Source: Dictyophora rubrovolvata
Lineage: Eukaryota > Basidiomycota > Agaricomycetes > Phallales > Phallaceae
NCBI GenBank assembly: GCA_029959195.1
Contig: CP114124.1
Span: 1,993,102-2,057,101 of the forward strand
Direction: 5' to 3'
Length of the DNA stretch: 64,000 nucleotides
Made by a program: the position numbers and the translations under genes. The notes under the pieces are model-generated. The model worked only from the letters and a program-made list of their open reading frames with translations, was not told the DNA's origin and did not search any database. This document shows, piece after piece, positions 11,498 to 25,426 of the stretch (position 1 is its first letter; every line of letters starts with the position of its first letter).

Positions 11498-14400
11498 ATG
11501 TCGTCGGGTTCAACCAGCCAAAATGATATACTCAATCAGATCTTCACCTTGCTCAAAAATCGCAGTCCGGAAGTGCGTTTATCGGGTGCTAGGGACCTCA
11601 AACGATATGTGGGTTGCCTTTATTCGTATCGTCGCTACTTTTCTCAATGTTTGTTTACGGTTTTCAAATTTGGTGTGAATAGGTTATGAGTGCCCGAGCA
11701 GACATGAATGCGGATGCGTTTAAAAAGTTATATGATGAACACATCAAGCCCAGATTACTTCTTCTCTTTCATGGTAACACTAGTACCGAGAAACTCGGCG
11801 TGATATTAGCTATAGGTGCGGACTGTCGGAATATTCAAACCATTAACCTGAACGCTCTCCGTGTTGTGTAGATTATCTCATGGATGTTGACCAGGAAGAA
11901 ACTATCGAAAACCGAGGAAACCTTTTCCGATTCTACAACTACCTGAAGGCTATCCTGCTTCCCAGCCCTGACCTCAACGTAATGATTGCCGCTTCGAAAG
12001 CCCTCGGGAAAATCGCAAAGATAGGGGATCAAGTACTTGGAGAGAAGTTTATTGAACATGAAGTTCCCGATTCCATTGAGTTGCTCTCATCGAGCGAGAA
12101 GACGGAACAAAGCCGTTATGCCGGTGTGCTGATTCTAAAAGAACTCGCTCGCAACAGTCCTGGCTACTTCATTCCCCATATCAACCTTATTTTTGAAAAG
12201 ATATTGTTACCGCTACGGGATCAAAGGGTGGGTTCTTTGTAGTTAGTGTATATGATAGAGACTAAGTCGCTTTTCTAGGCACATGTCCGTGAAGGTGCCG
12301 CGGAACTTTTAGCAGAACTGCTCGATATCATGGCTGCTAGAGAACGTCAGACTCGCAATCAACCTTATCTTACAAAACTTGTAGAGCATTCTTTTCAAGG
12401 TTTGAAGACAAATCAAGTGGAGGTCATCCATGGATCCTTATTAACATATCGGGAATTATTATTACATGCTGGCATGGTAAAACATCAATTATTGAACCAT
12501 ATTTTATTTTGATCTCATTAGTTTACGCTTCTCCCAGGCCATGAGAGACTCATTCCAAGAGACTGTCGAAACTATATTCCGATTCAAAAGTCATCGAGAC
12601 ACGTTGATTAGGAGAACTGTCATCGCTCTTATTCCAACGTTTGCTCTTTATGACAATCAAACTTTTTCTGAACATTTCCTGCATAAAGCAATGTCGCATT
12701 TACTTTCTCAGTTAGATAAACCAAGTGAACGGACAATCGGTTTGCTGCCTTTATTTCATGTTGGGGGAGCGTCAGAGATTGAGTTTTTTTTGTTTGTTTA
12801 GCTTACATTGCTATTGGCCACGTAGCTGGTGCGGTGGGGAGCGACATGAAGTTATTCCTGGAAGCAATAATGACCAACATCAAACAGGCATTACAAATGC
12901 GAGGGTATGCTTTAACCGTGTTTTCTGTGTCGTTCGAGGTACTCAATTAATATTACAGAAAGAAGAATGCTCCTTCAGAAGAACCTCTGTTCCAATGCAT
13001 TGGCATGCTTGCTTCTGCCGTCGGCCCCAATCTAACAAAACTACTACACGACCAGCTCGATCTTATGTTCTCATGTGGACTGAGCGAAGCTTTACGCTCG
13101 GCTTTAGTCTCCATCGCACGTCACATCCCTCCATTATTGAATGCCATCCAAGGTTTGATCTTTCTGTTTTCTTATCTATCGTTCTATTCGGTGTTTAATT
13201 CCTCTGCTTTAGACCGTCTACTTCACATGTTGTCTACCGTTCTACTCGGTGTACCATATAGGCCTCTTGGTACACCACAATCCCAAAAACCGGAGGTCAA
13301 GGAAGTAGGTATTGTATTCTTTCATCATAGGACAGTTTTTTTTATCGTGTTATAGCCTGTGGTCATCTCGAAAAACCCAGAACTTACTACCCTCGCATTA
13401 ACAACGCTAGGAACATTCGACTTCAGCGGTATGATGTTTTCTGTCCGTCCTCGTCTATCGTCTTTCTTTATCGTATGTTTCTTCTAGGTCATATATTAAA
13501 TGAATTTGTCCGCGATGCTGCTATCCCCTATTTGGAAGACGATCATCCGGAAGTTCGTAAAGCAGCAGCTGCAACATGCTGCAAACTCTTCGTTCGAGAT
13601 CCTATCTGTTATCAATCAAGCAATCATTCTATCGAAATAATCAGCGAGATATTGGACAAATTACTAACGGTTGGTGTTGCCGATCCTGGTATAGTTGTAG
13701 TTTCGTTTCCATCGGCGAGAGCTTTGGTTCATGTCTCTACGCTTTTCTCTTATAGACCCCATTATCCGAGGAACTGTATTGGCCTCCTTAGATGACAGAT
13801 TTGATAAGCATCTCGCTCAAGCGGAGTATGTCCGGTCACTGTTCATCGCTCTCAACGACGAAGTTTTCTCCAACCGAGTGCTTGCTATCGGTTTGATTGG
13901 TCGATTGGCGTTGCACAATCCGGCCTACGTTATTCCTTCCCTTCGCAAGGCTCTCATTCAGCTGCTTACTGAGTTGGAATATTCCACGATAACGTTCGTA
14001 TATATATGTTTTATTTTCGTGTATAATAATAACGATATGGTTTGTAGGCGGAGCCGAGAAGAAGCATCGCGACTTCTGACTTTACTAACAAGCGCAACAC
14101 AAAGACTTATCAAGCCATATGCTCTTCCGATGCTACGCGTTTTATTACCAAAGGCGACAGATTCAAATCCAATCGTAGCCGGACAAGTCTTGCTATGCAT
14201 CGGAGAGTTATCCTCCGTCGGCGGCGAAGATTTCGCACCTCATATACCTCAAGTTATGTCGGTTATACTTGCTACGCTATCAGATCCTGCCGCCATTGCA
14301 AAGCGCGAAGCATCGCTCATCACACTTGGTCAGCTTTGCACCAACACAAGCTATGTCATATCGCCTATTATGGAACACCCACAGTTGTTGCCTATGCTTG

Positions 14401-17400
14401 GACGTATCTTGAAATCCGAGACTTCTGCTAACGTCAGACGGCAGGTTATTCGGCTGCTAGGTATTCTCGGTGCTATTGATCCTTATAGAAGAAAGGTATC
14501 CTTGCCACTTTTTTCATTCTCTATTTCGGTGATGGTTGAAATGGTTGATTAGGGTATCGAAGACATCAATATTGAATTGGCTCCTCGGGCAGTTAATGCG
14601 GTCCCTGTTAGTCATGCTACTGCTGCTTCCGGTACAGATGATTACTATCAAACCGTCGCTATCGACGCGTTGTTGGGTATCATGAAGGATCAGTCGCTAA
14701 GCAATCAACATCATGTTGCGGTTGATTCGATCATGTCCATATTTAAAACCCAAGGTCTCAAGTGCGTTTCGTTCTTACCAAGGGTATGTTTTTCAAAGTT
14801 TAAAACGGCTACTATTCATATCTGACGTCGAGGTCATTAGATAATACCAGCATTTTCAAGCGTCACTCGGTATTCCAATGCACGCTTGCAAGAACATCAT
14901 TATTTGGAACAGATCGCTATTCTCATCGGGATCATAAAGCAGCACGTTCGTAGCTTTGTTCCACAGCTTTTTGATCTTGTAAACGACCTCTGGGACACTG
15001 CGTCTCTACAATCGCCCTTAGTCACGCTGGTTGAAGCTCTCGGAAAAGCCTTGGATGCCGAGTTTCGTCCTTTTCTTCCGTCAATCCTTCCTCGATTGCT
15101 TAAAGTCTTCGACGGCGACTTGACAGAAAAACGAACGGCAACTCAGATTAAAGTTTTCCATGCGTTTGGCACTTTTGGAGCAAATATTGAAGAATACATG
15201 CACTTGGTTATTCCCGTCATCGTCAAGTCATATGAACGACCAGACGCACCCATTTCTTTACGGAAGACAGCTGTCAAGACTATTGAGATTCTTTCCCAAC
15301 GTGTTAATTTCTCGGATCATGCTTCACGGATAATCCACCCTCTCGTCCGTATACTATCTAATCCAAGTCCTGATTTACGACTGGCTGTTATGGATACACT
15401 TTGTGCTCTGGTTCATCAATTGGGGTCGGATTTTGCTATCTTTGTTCCTACTATCAACAAGGTAAAATCACAAAATGCACTTGGAAAATGGATGTTGTAG
15501 CTTAGTTGCCTTTTTTAGTGTCTAATTCGTTATCGTATTCGGCACGAAGGTTATGATCATTTAATCAACATTTTGCTTAATGGTGAACGTTTACCGCCTC
15601 CAACTTTCCCTGTTGACAAGTATGGAGCTTCTGTTATTAATGTATCGAGATTATTATCTCACCTTTTTTTTTGTCATAGGTCCGATGTGAAGGGTTCCGA
15701 GTTTTCAGGTATTCCGGAAGTAGGCAAGATGACTCCAAACCAACAGCATTTAAAGCAAGCTTGGGACGTTTCTGAAGTGACCACTAAAGAAGATTGGCAA
15801 GATTGGTTCAAGAGGGTCTCTGCTCAGTTCATGAAAGAGTCGCCATCTGCTGCTATACGCTCTTGCATGAATGTTCTAGATGCGCATCCTCAGATTGCGA
15901 GGGAGCTCTTTAATGCGGCGTTTCTCTCATGCTGGGGTGAACTTTACGAGCAATATCAGGTAATTTAACACTACCTTTTTAGAGAATGTCTGTCGGCCCT
16001 AAATACCTCTGATTAAATAGGACGATCTCGTTCGATCGATTGAAACAGCCATTACTCATCCCAGCATGCCATCAGACTTAGTACATGTTTTACTGAATCT
16101 TGCTGAATTCATGGAACATGAAGACAAGCGACTGCCCATAGAGAACCGAACCCTTGGCGAATATGCACTCCAATTCCACGCATACGCCAAAGCTCTGCAT
16201 TACAAGGAGCTGGAGTTTTTCCGAGAGTCGACACCATCTATTGTCGAGGCCTTGATAGGAATTAACACAAAACTCCAGCAACATGACGCTGCTTGGGGAA
16301 CATTGACAATCGCGCGAGAGCAGTATGATGTATCCAAACATGAGGAATGGTTTGAACGTTTAGGAAGGTGGCAAGAAGCTTTGGACGCTTATGACAAAAA
16401 GGCCGAGCTGGAACCACATGCTCCGGATGTCGTTCTTGGACGTATGCGCTGCCTCCATGCTCTTGGGGAGTGGGACCGTCTTTCCCAGCTCGTCGTCGAT
16501 CACTGGATGGATGCTGGCAATGAAGGCCGACGTGAAATTGCTCCCCTTGCGGCAGCAGCAGCATGGTCCCTGCGCGAATGGGATTCCATGGATGAATACA
16601 TCAACGTCATGCCTAATGATTCTCTAGATCGTTCATTCTATCGAGCTATCCTGGCTGTACATCGCAATCAGTTTAGCAAAGCAACGAGCCAGATTGTCAA
16701 GGCGAGGGATTTATTGGATTCTTCTCTTACAGCCGTAATCGGTGAGAGTCCCGATAGGGCTTATAAGTGCGTTGTTTAGTGATTATTTGTTTATCACTTT
16801 CTTTACGATATTCCCAGTCTCATGGTTCGGGCTCAGATGCTCTCTGAATTGGAAGAGATCATTGCCTATAAGCAACTTGCTGACCAACCTGAGCGTCAGG
16901 AGGTTTTGCGTAAAACGTGGCGGAATAGGTACTTTACCCCTTTGAATCCATTGCTCAACCGATTATATTGACTTGCGTTCACTTTTGAGGTTGCAAGGCT
17001 GTCAGCCCGATGTTGAGGTTTGGCAGCGAATCTTACAAGTACGAGCCCTAGTACTCAAGTCCGAAGAAGAACCTGAGATGTGGGTAAAATTCGCAAACCT
17101 ATGTCGTAAGAACGATCGTATGTGGCTAGCTGAGAAGACTATCAATAGTCTTACGCAGCCTGATCAAGCGGTACGTTTAGTCACGCCATCGGAGTTGATG
17201 GTGCTAACGAACACATCTAGCGTAACAAAGCTGGACCACACGTTGTTTATGCTCAGCTGAAATTCATGTGGGGACGAGGTGATAGACAAGAGGCTCTTAT
17301 GGCTTTACGGAGCTTCTGCGAAGCTCTGCAGAGGGATATTCCTATAAAGCCCGGGGAATCAAAGGTGTCCCATCAAGAACGGCTGGCCGACATCTCGAAG

Positions 17401-20325
17401 GTTCTCGCTCGGTGCTATCTCAAGGCCGGTCAGTGGCAAAGCGAGATGAAACCGGAATGGACTCCTGTCAGTCTCGTTTGAATATTCTTTTTGTATTTCG
17501 ACTAACCATCACCACAGGCTAGCATAAAAACGATCTTACAAGCGTATTACTCTGCCACTCAGTTCGATCCCAAGTGGTATAAAGCTTGGCACGTTTGGTC
17601 TCTAGCGAACTTTGAAGTGATAGGATATCTGGAAGCACAAAATGCTAATCATCCAGAGGATGTTCCTTTCCAAAGCTTTGTCGTTCATGTTACGTCTGCT
17701 GTTGAAGGTGAGAATTGAGTGATGCATGCACATCGTGGTTCATAATTGTTTACCATGCGGAACAGGTTTTTTCCGGTCAATTGCTCTGCGCAGTAAAAGT
17801 GCCCTTCAAGACATTTTGCGTCTTCTCACTCTTTGGTTCAAGTATGGCGCTCAGGACGAAGTTAGTCATGCTATGAGCAGTGGTTTCACGACGTTGGAGG
17901 TAGACACTTGGCTGGAAGTTATTCCACAGGTATACTTCATACATACATATGCACATCATAAGCGCGGACTGATACATTGTGTAGATCATAGCTCGTATTC
18001 AGACGCCTTCTATAAATATTAGAAGGACAATCAGTCTTCTGCTTACAGACGTTGGAAAGCACCATCCCCAAGCCTTGATCTATCCTCTTACTGTTGCTTC
18101 CAAGTCGTCTAGCCTTGCTCGAAAAAACGCTGCAATAACGGTTATGGATCGTATGCGCGAACATAGTGCAACAATTGTTGAACAGGTAGTTGTTTATTTT
18201 AGCTCCTTGGACAGTTTGCTAAGCCTGCTTTAGGCATTGGTTGTTAGTCAAGAGTTGATACGAGTCGCTATCTTATGGCATGAATTATGGCACGAAGGTC
18301 TCGAAGAAGCTTCTCGACTATACTTCACAGAGAAAAACCCCGAAGGTATGATTGCGGCTCTAGAACCTCTTCACGAGATGTTGGAAAAGGTCAGTTAATG
18401 TCCACAGCGTAAAGAAATCTGAATCCGAAAAGCCGTAGGGTCCGACCACAATCCGAGAGACATCGTTTGCACAGGTGTTTGGTAGAGATCTACAAGATGC
18501 TCGGGAAGCCAGTAAGCGCTTCTTGCGCTACGGCGAGACTAGTGATTTGGACCGTGCCTGGGATATATACTATGGCGTCTTCCGAAAGATCGAGAAGCAA
18601 CTACCTCAGCTCACCACACTTGACCTGCAATATGTATCTCCTGAACTTCTAAAGGCTCGCAATTTAGAATTAGCTGTTCCAGGTCAGGACGCCGGAATTG
18701 TTGTCTATTCTTAAATGTAACTAAAAGTCATCTTAAGGGACGTATCAAAGTGGACGACCTGTCGTACATATAGCAAGTTTTGCTACCAAACTGACTGTCA
18801 TAGCATCCAAGCAACGGCCGCGTCGACTGTCCTTGAAAGGCGATGATGGGCGAGATTACCTATATGTCCTTAAAGGTGTGAAGATTGCGCAGAAGCTTGA
18901 TCTGCATCCTTATTTGCTTCCATAGGTCACGAGGATCTACGGCAAGACGAGCGAGTAATGCAGCTGTTCAGCCTCGTTAATACTTTGCTATCTGTCGACA
19001 CCAATAGCTTCAAGCGTCGTTTGCATATTCAACACTATCCCGTCATTCCGTTAGCACCTAACGCTGGTCTGATTGGGTGGGTTCACGAGAGTGATACGTT
19101 GCACGTTTTGGTTAGAGATTATCGCGAAGCTCGCAAGATTTTACTCAATCTGGAGTACCGCTTGATGTTACAAGTGGGTTGACATAGACAGCTGCTTCGA
19201 CCACAGGCGTCTAAACTTTTCTTCCCTTTAGATGGCTCCCGACTACGAAATCTTGACTCTACTCCAGAAGGTGGAGGTTTTTGAATACGCTTTAGACAAT
19301 ACAACGGGACAAGATCTTTATCGTATGTTATGGCTCAGGAGTGTAAACTCGGAAGCCTGGCTGGATCGACGAGCAACGTACACACGATCTCTGGCTGTCA
19401 ACAGTATGGTTGGCCACATTCTTGGTTTAGGTGATCGACATCCCTCCAACATCCTGATTGAACGAGCAACTGGAATGGTCGTACACATTGATTTTGGGGA
19501 CTGTTTCGAAGTCGCGATGCACCGAGAGAAATTCCCCGAGACGGTTCCATTCCGGTTGACACGTATGCTAACAAATGCTATGGAAGTGGGTAGTTTCTTT
19601 GCGCCTGATTGCTCGATTTATTGATCTTTATTCAATTGGAATAGGTAAGCGGGATTCAAGGAAGCTTTAAATACACTTGCGAAATCACAATGCAAGTCCT
19701 TCGTGATAACAAGGATTCCTTGATGGCTGTTTTGGAAGCTTTCGTGTATGATCCACTGATCAGCTGGCGTTTATTGCAAACCGAGGTTGATGCACGACAA
19801 GAAGGTGATTATTACGAATTACCTACGTTATTGGCCATATTAACGTGTATCATCCTTGTTAGACAGCATTGCGGTTGATCAATTGGCTCGAGTTGGGTAT
19901 CCTCAAAATCCAGTACGAAAAATGAAAGCGGATGAGAATGAAATTTTCAACGGCAAGCTCTTTGTTACGAATCTGTGCAACCTTTTCAATTAATGCTGTC
20001 CTAGACACAATCGGTGATACAGGTGTAAAACAAGAAGTGCGGAATGAGAAGGCGTTACACGTCTATAACCGAGTGCAGCATAAGTTAACGGGTACGTTTG
20101 TGAATGAGCAACCATGACCGTCAGCGTTGAAATCTTTTCAGGACGAGACTTTGATCCTAACGTTGTTTTATCTGTTGAGGATCAAGTTGATCGATTAATT
20201 CAAGAAGCTACTTCATTGGAAAATCTGTGTCAATGTTTTTCTGGATGGTACGTCGGCAAAAAATCATCATGATGACGTTTTCCTTGAGTTCTTATTTTTT
20301 GCTTTTTAGGTGTGCATTTTGGTAA
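11498..20325 (+). CDS. TOR1: TOR serine/threonine-protein kinase (PIKK family)
   Basis: This is the target-of-rapamycin kinase, the catalytic centre of TORC1/TORC2, which couples nutrients to growth. About 30 short introns split roughly 2,350 codons. From the ATG at 11498, HEAT repeats fill the first half (to about 16.0 kb). The FAT domain follows (for example [20 protein letters not shown] near 16360). The FRB segment at 18240-18640 reads [19 protein letters not shown] and keeps the serine that, in other eukaryotes, FKBP12-rapamycin contacts. The kinase has [16 protein letters not shown], a GLGDRHPSN catalytic loop and HIDFGD. The FATC end reads [15 protein letters not shown] and stops at 20323-20325. 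One intron (19953-20004) has a GC donor. Only one TOR gene lies in the window, so I use TOR1 as a family label only. Confidence 0.95.
18240..18660 (+). other. FRB (FKBP12-rapamycin binding) segment of TOR
   Basis: The translation across two exons reads [19 protein letters not shown], then [19 protein letters not shown] and [19 protein letters not shown]. This matches the mTOR FRB four-helix bundle closely. The Ser of EEASRLYF, whose loss gives rapamycin resistance in yeast and human TOR, is present. Confidence 0.85.
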
Positions 20326-20428
20326 TAATCTACATATGTATTATATATGGACTATGAAAACATACGCAAATAAATTGTTTCTATTTAACGAGATGTTCTT
20401 TGCATAATATTATTGAGTGTCCTGGATT

Positions 20429-22112
20429 TTACGATGACAAAATGGTTCCCCACTGGTCGTCTAAGAACCAAGTTTTGCGATGTTTGGATGGGATCTGCAA
20501 ACGTGAAGGTAATGTAGTTAATTCTCCTGACATCGTGGTTTCCTCGCTTGATCCTTCTGTTGATCCGGAAGGAAGTTGCTGCAGGTTCAAGATGAGCCTG
20601 CAGATCATCACTGTTGGAAGGACAATCCCGAAGCTACAGCAGATGGACGGTACGATTAAAATAATTGCCAGTATGAAATAAGCCAAAAACCTACACTGAG
20701 CCAGCACCCTTTGATCGATGGGGATTTACCTTTGTTCTTGAATTAGATGGACGAAAGAGCACCATATCACTGAAAAAAAAACAACATACGTAGTAATTGA
20801 TTAAATTAGCTGTATACGCGATGCAAATCACTCCATAATATAGTATTCCGTCCTGTTGTAATGTCCGCAGGAGTCTAATAAATGAATAACCCTTCATCAA
20901 GCAATTTCACTGTGTATAAAATTACATACGGACTATGCTGAGCCGAGAATCTGCGGAGACGATATGTGCGGTATAGAGTCAGTCCAATTAAGATTGTGTC
21001 GACTATGAGAGGGGACCACCATAGCACGGCTTGACACCCAATCAAAACATCATTCGAGAATGACAGGTGTCTTTTGGACTCACTGACGTAAGAAGTGTGT
21101 TTATTGACAACACAGGCTACCGGGATAAAAGTGGTTAAATAGAGCAATTAATTTCATGAGAAATAATCTGGAAGAGATTTACTCGCTTTCTTTGGAACCG
21201 AAACAAATTTGGTTTCTAATAATGAGGTGTATATAATGATTCTTTTGTGTTTCGTTGTTTTTACTTACTTCCGTTAAATAATCCGAGGCAAATTAAATGT
21301 ACGCTGAGTAGACCGCAAAGCGCGAGAGCCGCGGTTTGATTCCAGTTATACAAGGCCATGATTCGGATCGCCATAGTTGCTTTACGGAAAGAGGAGTAAA
21401 TGAAGTTATAGTGTAGGGGCTGGCTTGAAGCGCCACACCTGAAATCACTGTCTTTAATTAGTAAATGTTTCCGGCTGTTGAGAGGAACACACACAGATCA
21501 CCGAAAAAACATTGAATACGTTTACAACCCGGAGGAAAACTTCGCAGCTGCCGGCAGTATTTCCTCAATTGCGGAATGAAGGTCTCAGGAATAGGTGAGA
21601 AACATACTTAATCTAACAGTTTTGCATGCATATCAACATCTGATATTAATTAATCTGTACACTTACTGTATTGAAAATCCCTGGAACGAAAACAACTACA
21701 AACTCGGATAGCATTGTGACGGTTCATAAAAAGGGAAATGTGAGAAATCCCACTAACTGAGGCAAAGTACCATTTCCAGTAACATAGAATAACGCAAAAC
21801 GAAGAAAAAGAGGGCCGGCAAGGTGAATCGACGTTTCCAAATGCATTCAACTTCCAAAAAAAAGGTCAAAACTAAGTTTGAGCTAGGATCAATTTCCAAT
21901 GATTCAACAAGCAAAGACAATGTGATACAAACTCACCATGGTCGTAGATTAGGAGCATGGAACCAGAGACAAAGGCGATAAAAATGATATTCCTTAACAC
22001 AACACGTTTAAATCAGGCTTGATGCGCGATGCTCTCAGTTCCAGAAAGTTACATACGTATCTGTATGCTGTTGAATGAAGGCTTTTTGGGCAGGTGAAGA
22101 AGTATGGTCCAT
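20429..22112 (-). CDS. DUF6533 multi-pass membrane protein, copy 1
   Basis: This belongs to the large agaricomycete DUF6533 family of about seven-helix membrane proteins of unknown function. Exons from ATG 22112 read MDHTSSPAQKAFIQQHTDT, then NIIFIAFVSGSMLLIYDH, then LTFFLEVECIWKRRFTLPAL, which is the DUF6533 core. Further exons supply helices: AIRIMALYNWNQTAALALCG near 21350, LWWSPLIVDTILIGLTLYRT near 21030, and RTLQQDGILYYGVICIAYTAN near 20840. The last exon reads GIVLPTVMICRLILNLQQ and ends WGTILSS at 20429. That exon is alignable with copies 2 and 3, including a tryptophan-glycine pair near the end. It lies tail-to-tail with TOR, only about 100 bases away. Some middle exon borders are uncertain. 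Confidence 0.75.
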
Positions 22113-22559
22113 CTGAAAAGGTCAAGAATCCTTGTATATTTCTTGAAATGCGACGGGTTAATTATCATGGCTAAGGGACAAAAAAGACTCACACCAGATT
22201 AACCACAGCAAGTCTTGGGTGATCAGCAGCGTGAAAGCCTCGGAATGTACACACTAATGGGGTGAGGAAAAATGTACTTATTTTATACACTCTTACATGC
22301 CTACGTTAGTAATACAAGGATGCAGTTGGTATAGCGATCATTTCGTAAGTCCCTCAAATGGTAACGAATTGTACTGGCGAAAATTGAAATGAGTCACCAC
22401 TGAGGACTAGTAAGAATGGAAGTTTGTCCTTACTCAAGTTGAGTTGGCCGTCGTTTGGAGAATTGGATTGCCTCCTCACGTCGGCGGCGAAACTATTATA
22501 GAATCATCAAGAGGCTTAAGAACTTGAAGTGAATTTTGGCCTAACCTTGCCGGTTTCCA

Positions 22560-22680
22560 GTCGCTCGTTAGGATTCGGTTGCGCTAAAGCTCGCCTAGCT
22601 ATTAGACCCCGAATACTACCCGTTTTAGTAAAAACATTTTATTTCACTATAAATAATATAAATAATACATTAATGAGTCG
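22560..22680 (+). repeat. Left terminal inverted repeat of the MITE-like element
   Basis: It matches the reverse complement of 23262-23382. The first 60 bases differ at only about three positions, including GCTCGCCTAGC against GCTCGTCTAGC. The match weakens after the TTTTATTTCA stretch but resumes at AATGAGTC. Confidence 0.8.
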
Positions 22681-23261
22681 CGATGATTTTAAAGCCGTTG
22701 GATGCCAGAGGGTTACAATAATTGAAAAAAAAAGCACAAAATTAGGACATACCGTTTACTCTGAATGAAAACCTCATGACCGGCATGGCCAGGGCTTGTC
22801 TAAACTAACTCTCTAATTCTAAATTAGCACTCCATCATTCCCTACCGGTTTTACAATACCAATGTATGCAATCCTTTCATTCATCCGCTGACACATTTCC
22901 AACAACCTTTGCATCTACACATTCAGATTATCTATACTACTCACACTGATACTAACTTACTCTAATAAAATTAATTTTGTCTTTAAAGATTCTCAAGCAT
23001 GAGCAAGCGGTATGCTCTTAGCTTTACCATTGAAGGCTTTACAACTTGAAAATTACATGTTCGGGAACATGACGCACAAGATAAGCGCTCAAACGTGGCT
23101 AATCGGCTGATCAAGTGATTCTTTTTGATGGTGTAGTTCGTGCGTGGGTTCGAGTCCCGGCCATAACATTTTCATTCTAAGTAAAGCAGATGTCCTAGTT
23201 TCATGCTATTCTTTCAATTATGGTAGTCCCCACAAATAAACGTGCTTAAAATTCTTCAAAC

Positions 23262-23382
23262 TGACTCAATAATATATTATCTATATTATTTTTCATGAAA
23301 TAAAATGTTTTTACCAAAATGGGTGGTATTCGGGGTCTAATAGCTAGACGAGCTTTAGCGCAACCGAATCCTAACGAACGAC
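23262..23382 (-). repeat. Right terminal inverted repeat of the MITE-like element
   Basis: Reverse complement of the left repeat at 22560-22680. The conserved core TTAGACCCCGAATAC is present in both arms. Confidence 0.8.
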
Positions 23383-25426
23383 CATGAACTCAAGCTTGCT
23401 GCTTGTGCTTGTGCTTTTAATCTATCAAAGTAAGAGACTATAAGAGAAATACAATGAGCATCGCGTACCTTTGTGTGCACACAATCTGTATCTCTTGTGT
23501 TGTCTGACAGTATTTTAAAAAAGTACCGTGGGGCCATTAGCGACGGATTTTGCCGGGACCGCTGTATATAGAATTCAGTCTATGTAATTTAGTCGGGTGG
23601 AATTCAGATTATATGCCCACTAGAGGCGGATAGATCCGCGCAGTATCCGTACCGCACGGAATAAACAGGTTCACATCCAGCGAGATACCGTGACAACGCC
23701 AAGTGCATTGAATCACTGCACATTTGGTACCATTGCAGTACTGGTTTCAGCGCACCTTAGCAGTCTTCAGAGAGCTAGTCCCGTAACCGCAAACGATTCG
23801 GATTCAACGGGCAAGGAAAGGGCACGCATTCCGCAGATTGTGGACGTGGCCGAAGTCATCTGGAAACAGGTCTCTTTTGTTGTGGGTCCATAATGACCAC
23901 TATTTGTTGTAAGCGCCCAAAGTTCTCGCCAACGCAGCACCAACGGAGTCCCAGCACCTGTATCGTCGACGTCGTATGTAGCTTTTCCCGTTTACATGAT
24001 CTGGAGAGACAACAGGAGGTTTGGGATCAGCCTGTGCAGGCTAGCTCATTTCGTTCACCCCATGTAAGCAAAATCTTTTATTTTTGTAAATATTCTACCT
24101 AACTGTAAAGTGCATTTCGTCAGGAGTATATTCACTTCAAGCTAAATAAAAGTCGTTCAATGTGAATATCTTCATTTCGCGAAATGCAAATCTATAATAC
24201 GGACAACAGTATGGTAAAGGAAACTGTCCGGAGCAAATACAGATGTTACACCGCCCGCGTCAAAAATCGCTGACTGGCCCCTACATATTAAGGCCGAAGG
24301 TGGCCGCTGAAGTGTCCGAGAAACTAAAGCCCTTTTGTAATTGTGTCAGAGGGCTCCAAAGAATTTGAGTTTGGTTAATTGAGACTCTAGTCATGCTGAT
24401 GCATTTCTTTCAGCGGCGCAAGGAGTTTGAATTGCTGCCACCGACTCGGATGTATACGAAGTTGGGAGGCCTCCGATTAATACTACCTATTGAAAATATC
24501 TCGTACTGCCTGTAATTCCTCGGATCGGCTTCCTCAATGATTTTTTTACATGTATGGCCGATCAGACCGAATGACAAGGCCTTTCTTCGAAGGTTTTGAA
24601 GATAGTACTTTCTTCATTAGGATGAAGCAGGGTGAAGCTCAAGGAAATTCACTCGTGGTAAAATCAGATATGCAGTGAACTCGGATGTATCGTGACTTTC
24701 CCGAATTCCGCTACCGGTTTCGACTAAAAACCATGTATCATTAGCCTCAAACCCCATTCGGATTAGTAGAATGTCCGATAACTCAAATAGTGGATATTCC
24801 CCGTCACTTGTTTATATTTATATGGAGATTTTTTATTTCACACCGGACTTGACCCAGACTCCAGACTCCTACCCAAAGATATTATTAACTCGTTACAATA
24901 TAATATAACGGTCATCAGTTTCCTTCCTCGAGTCGGCCCAAAATCTGATGCCAGATCTCGCTGTACCATAGATGATCGGACTCTGTACATGTGTACGTAG
25001 TCCACTACAAACTCGTATGTTCTTAGCATTACCTCCACAAGCCCTAAATATATAAAACCAGTCTCTGGTCCAACGTCTATATGCATGTTTGATATGAATC
25101 AGAGTCCTCATCGATCGTCTGACTCTTGCTTCACAAATCCGTCATATAAGAATATCTGAGATTCTGAAATTCTCCGTTCCCGTCTGAGTGAGTCGGAATG
25201 GACAGAAGAAGGGGTGCGGGCGATGGGTCCCGTTGTTTCAGCCGTCTCTTCGCTACCTGCTACCCTGACTCTTGAAAGATACGATCAAGATGACGTCACG
25301 AAGCCCTGTCGGCACGGGCAATAATCCCTTCTATTCAATTTTTTTTGTATAAAATCCCTCGTCAAACTACTCTTCAGCAACAACCTTTCTTCAACAATAC
25401 TTACACGTCTTTTTTAATCTATTACC
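23383..25426. other. Gene-poor stretch
   Basis: No ATG-started frame with recognisable content is present. Short frames near 23690 and 23893 (plus) and 25086-24838 (minus) carry no known motif. The last 100 bases are the promoter of the secreted peptide gene at 25427. Confidence 0.5.
25348..25354 (+). promoter_or_regulatory. TATA box of the secreted peptide gene
   Basis: TATAAAA lies 79 bases upstream of the ATG at 25427, after a T-run. The surrounding ATTCAATTT...TCAGCAACAA block is conserved in the promoter of the gene at 51293. Confidence 0.55.

Larger units (their letters stand above)
22560..23382. mobile_element. Non-autonomous DNA transposon (MITE-like) with ~120-bp terminal inverted repeats
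   Basis: Both ends carry near-identical inverted repeats beginning GTCG(C/T)TCGTTAGGATTCGG, about 120 bases long with a handful of mismatches. The 580-base interior has no open frame long enough for a transposase. A target duplication is not clear; the flanks share at most CA. A perfect CATGTTC/GAACATG hairpin (23056-23071) and a tRNA-like B-box (23148-23156) lie inside. The family cannot be assigned from the ends I see. Confidence 0.8.

Noticed and set aside
24838-25111. Minus-strand frames near 25 kb tested as a sixth DUF6533 remnant
   Set aside because: No DUF6533 core (W-D-x-L-T-F-D-E-E type) or matching helices could be found.
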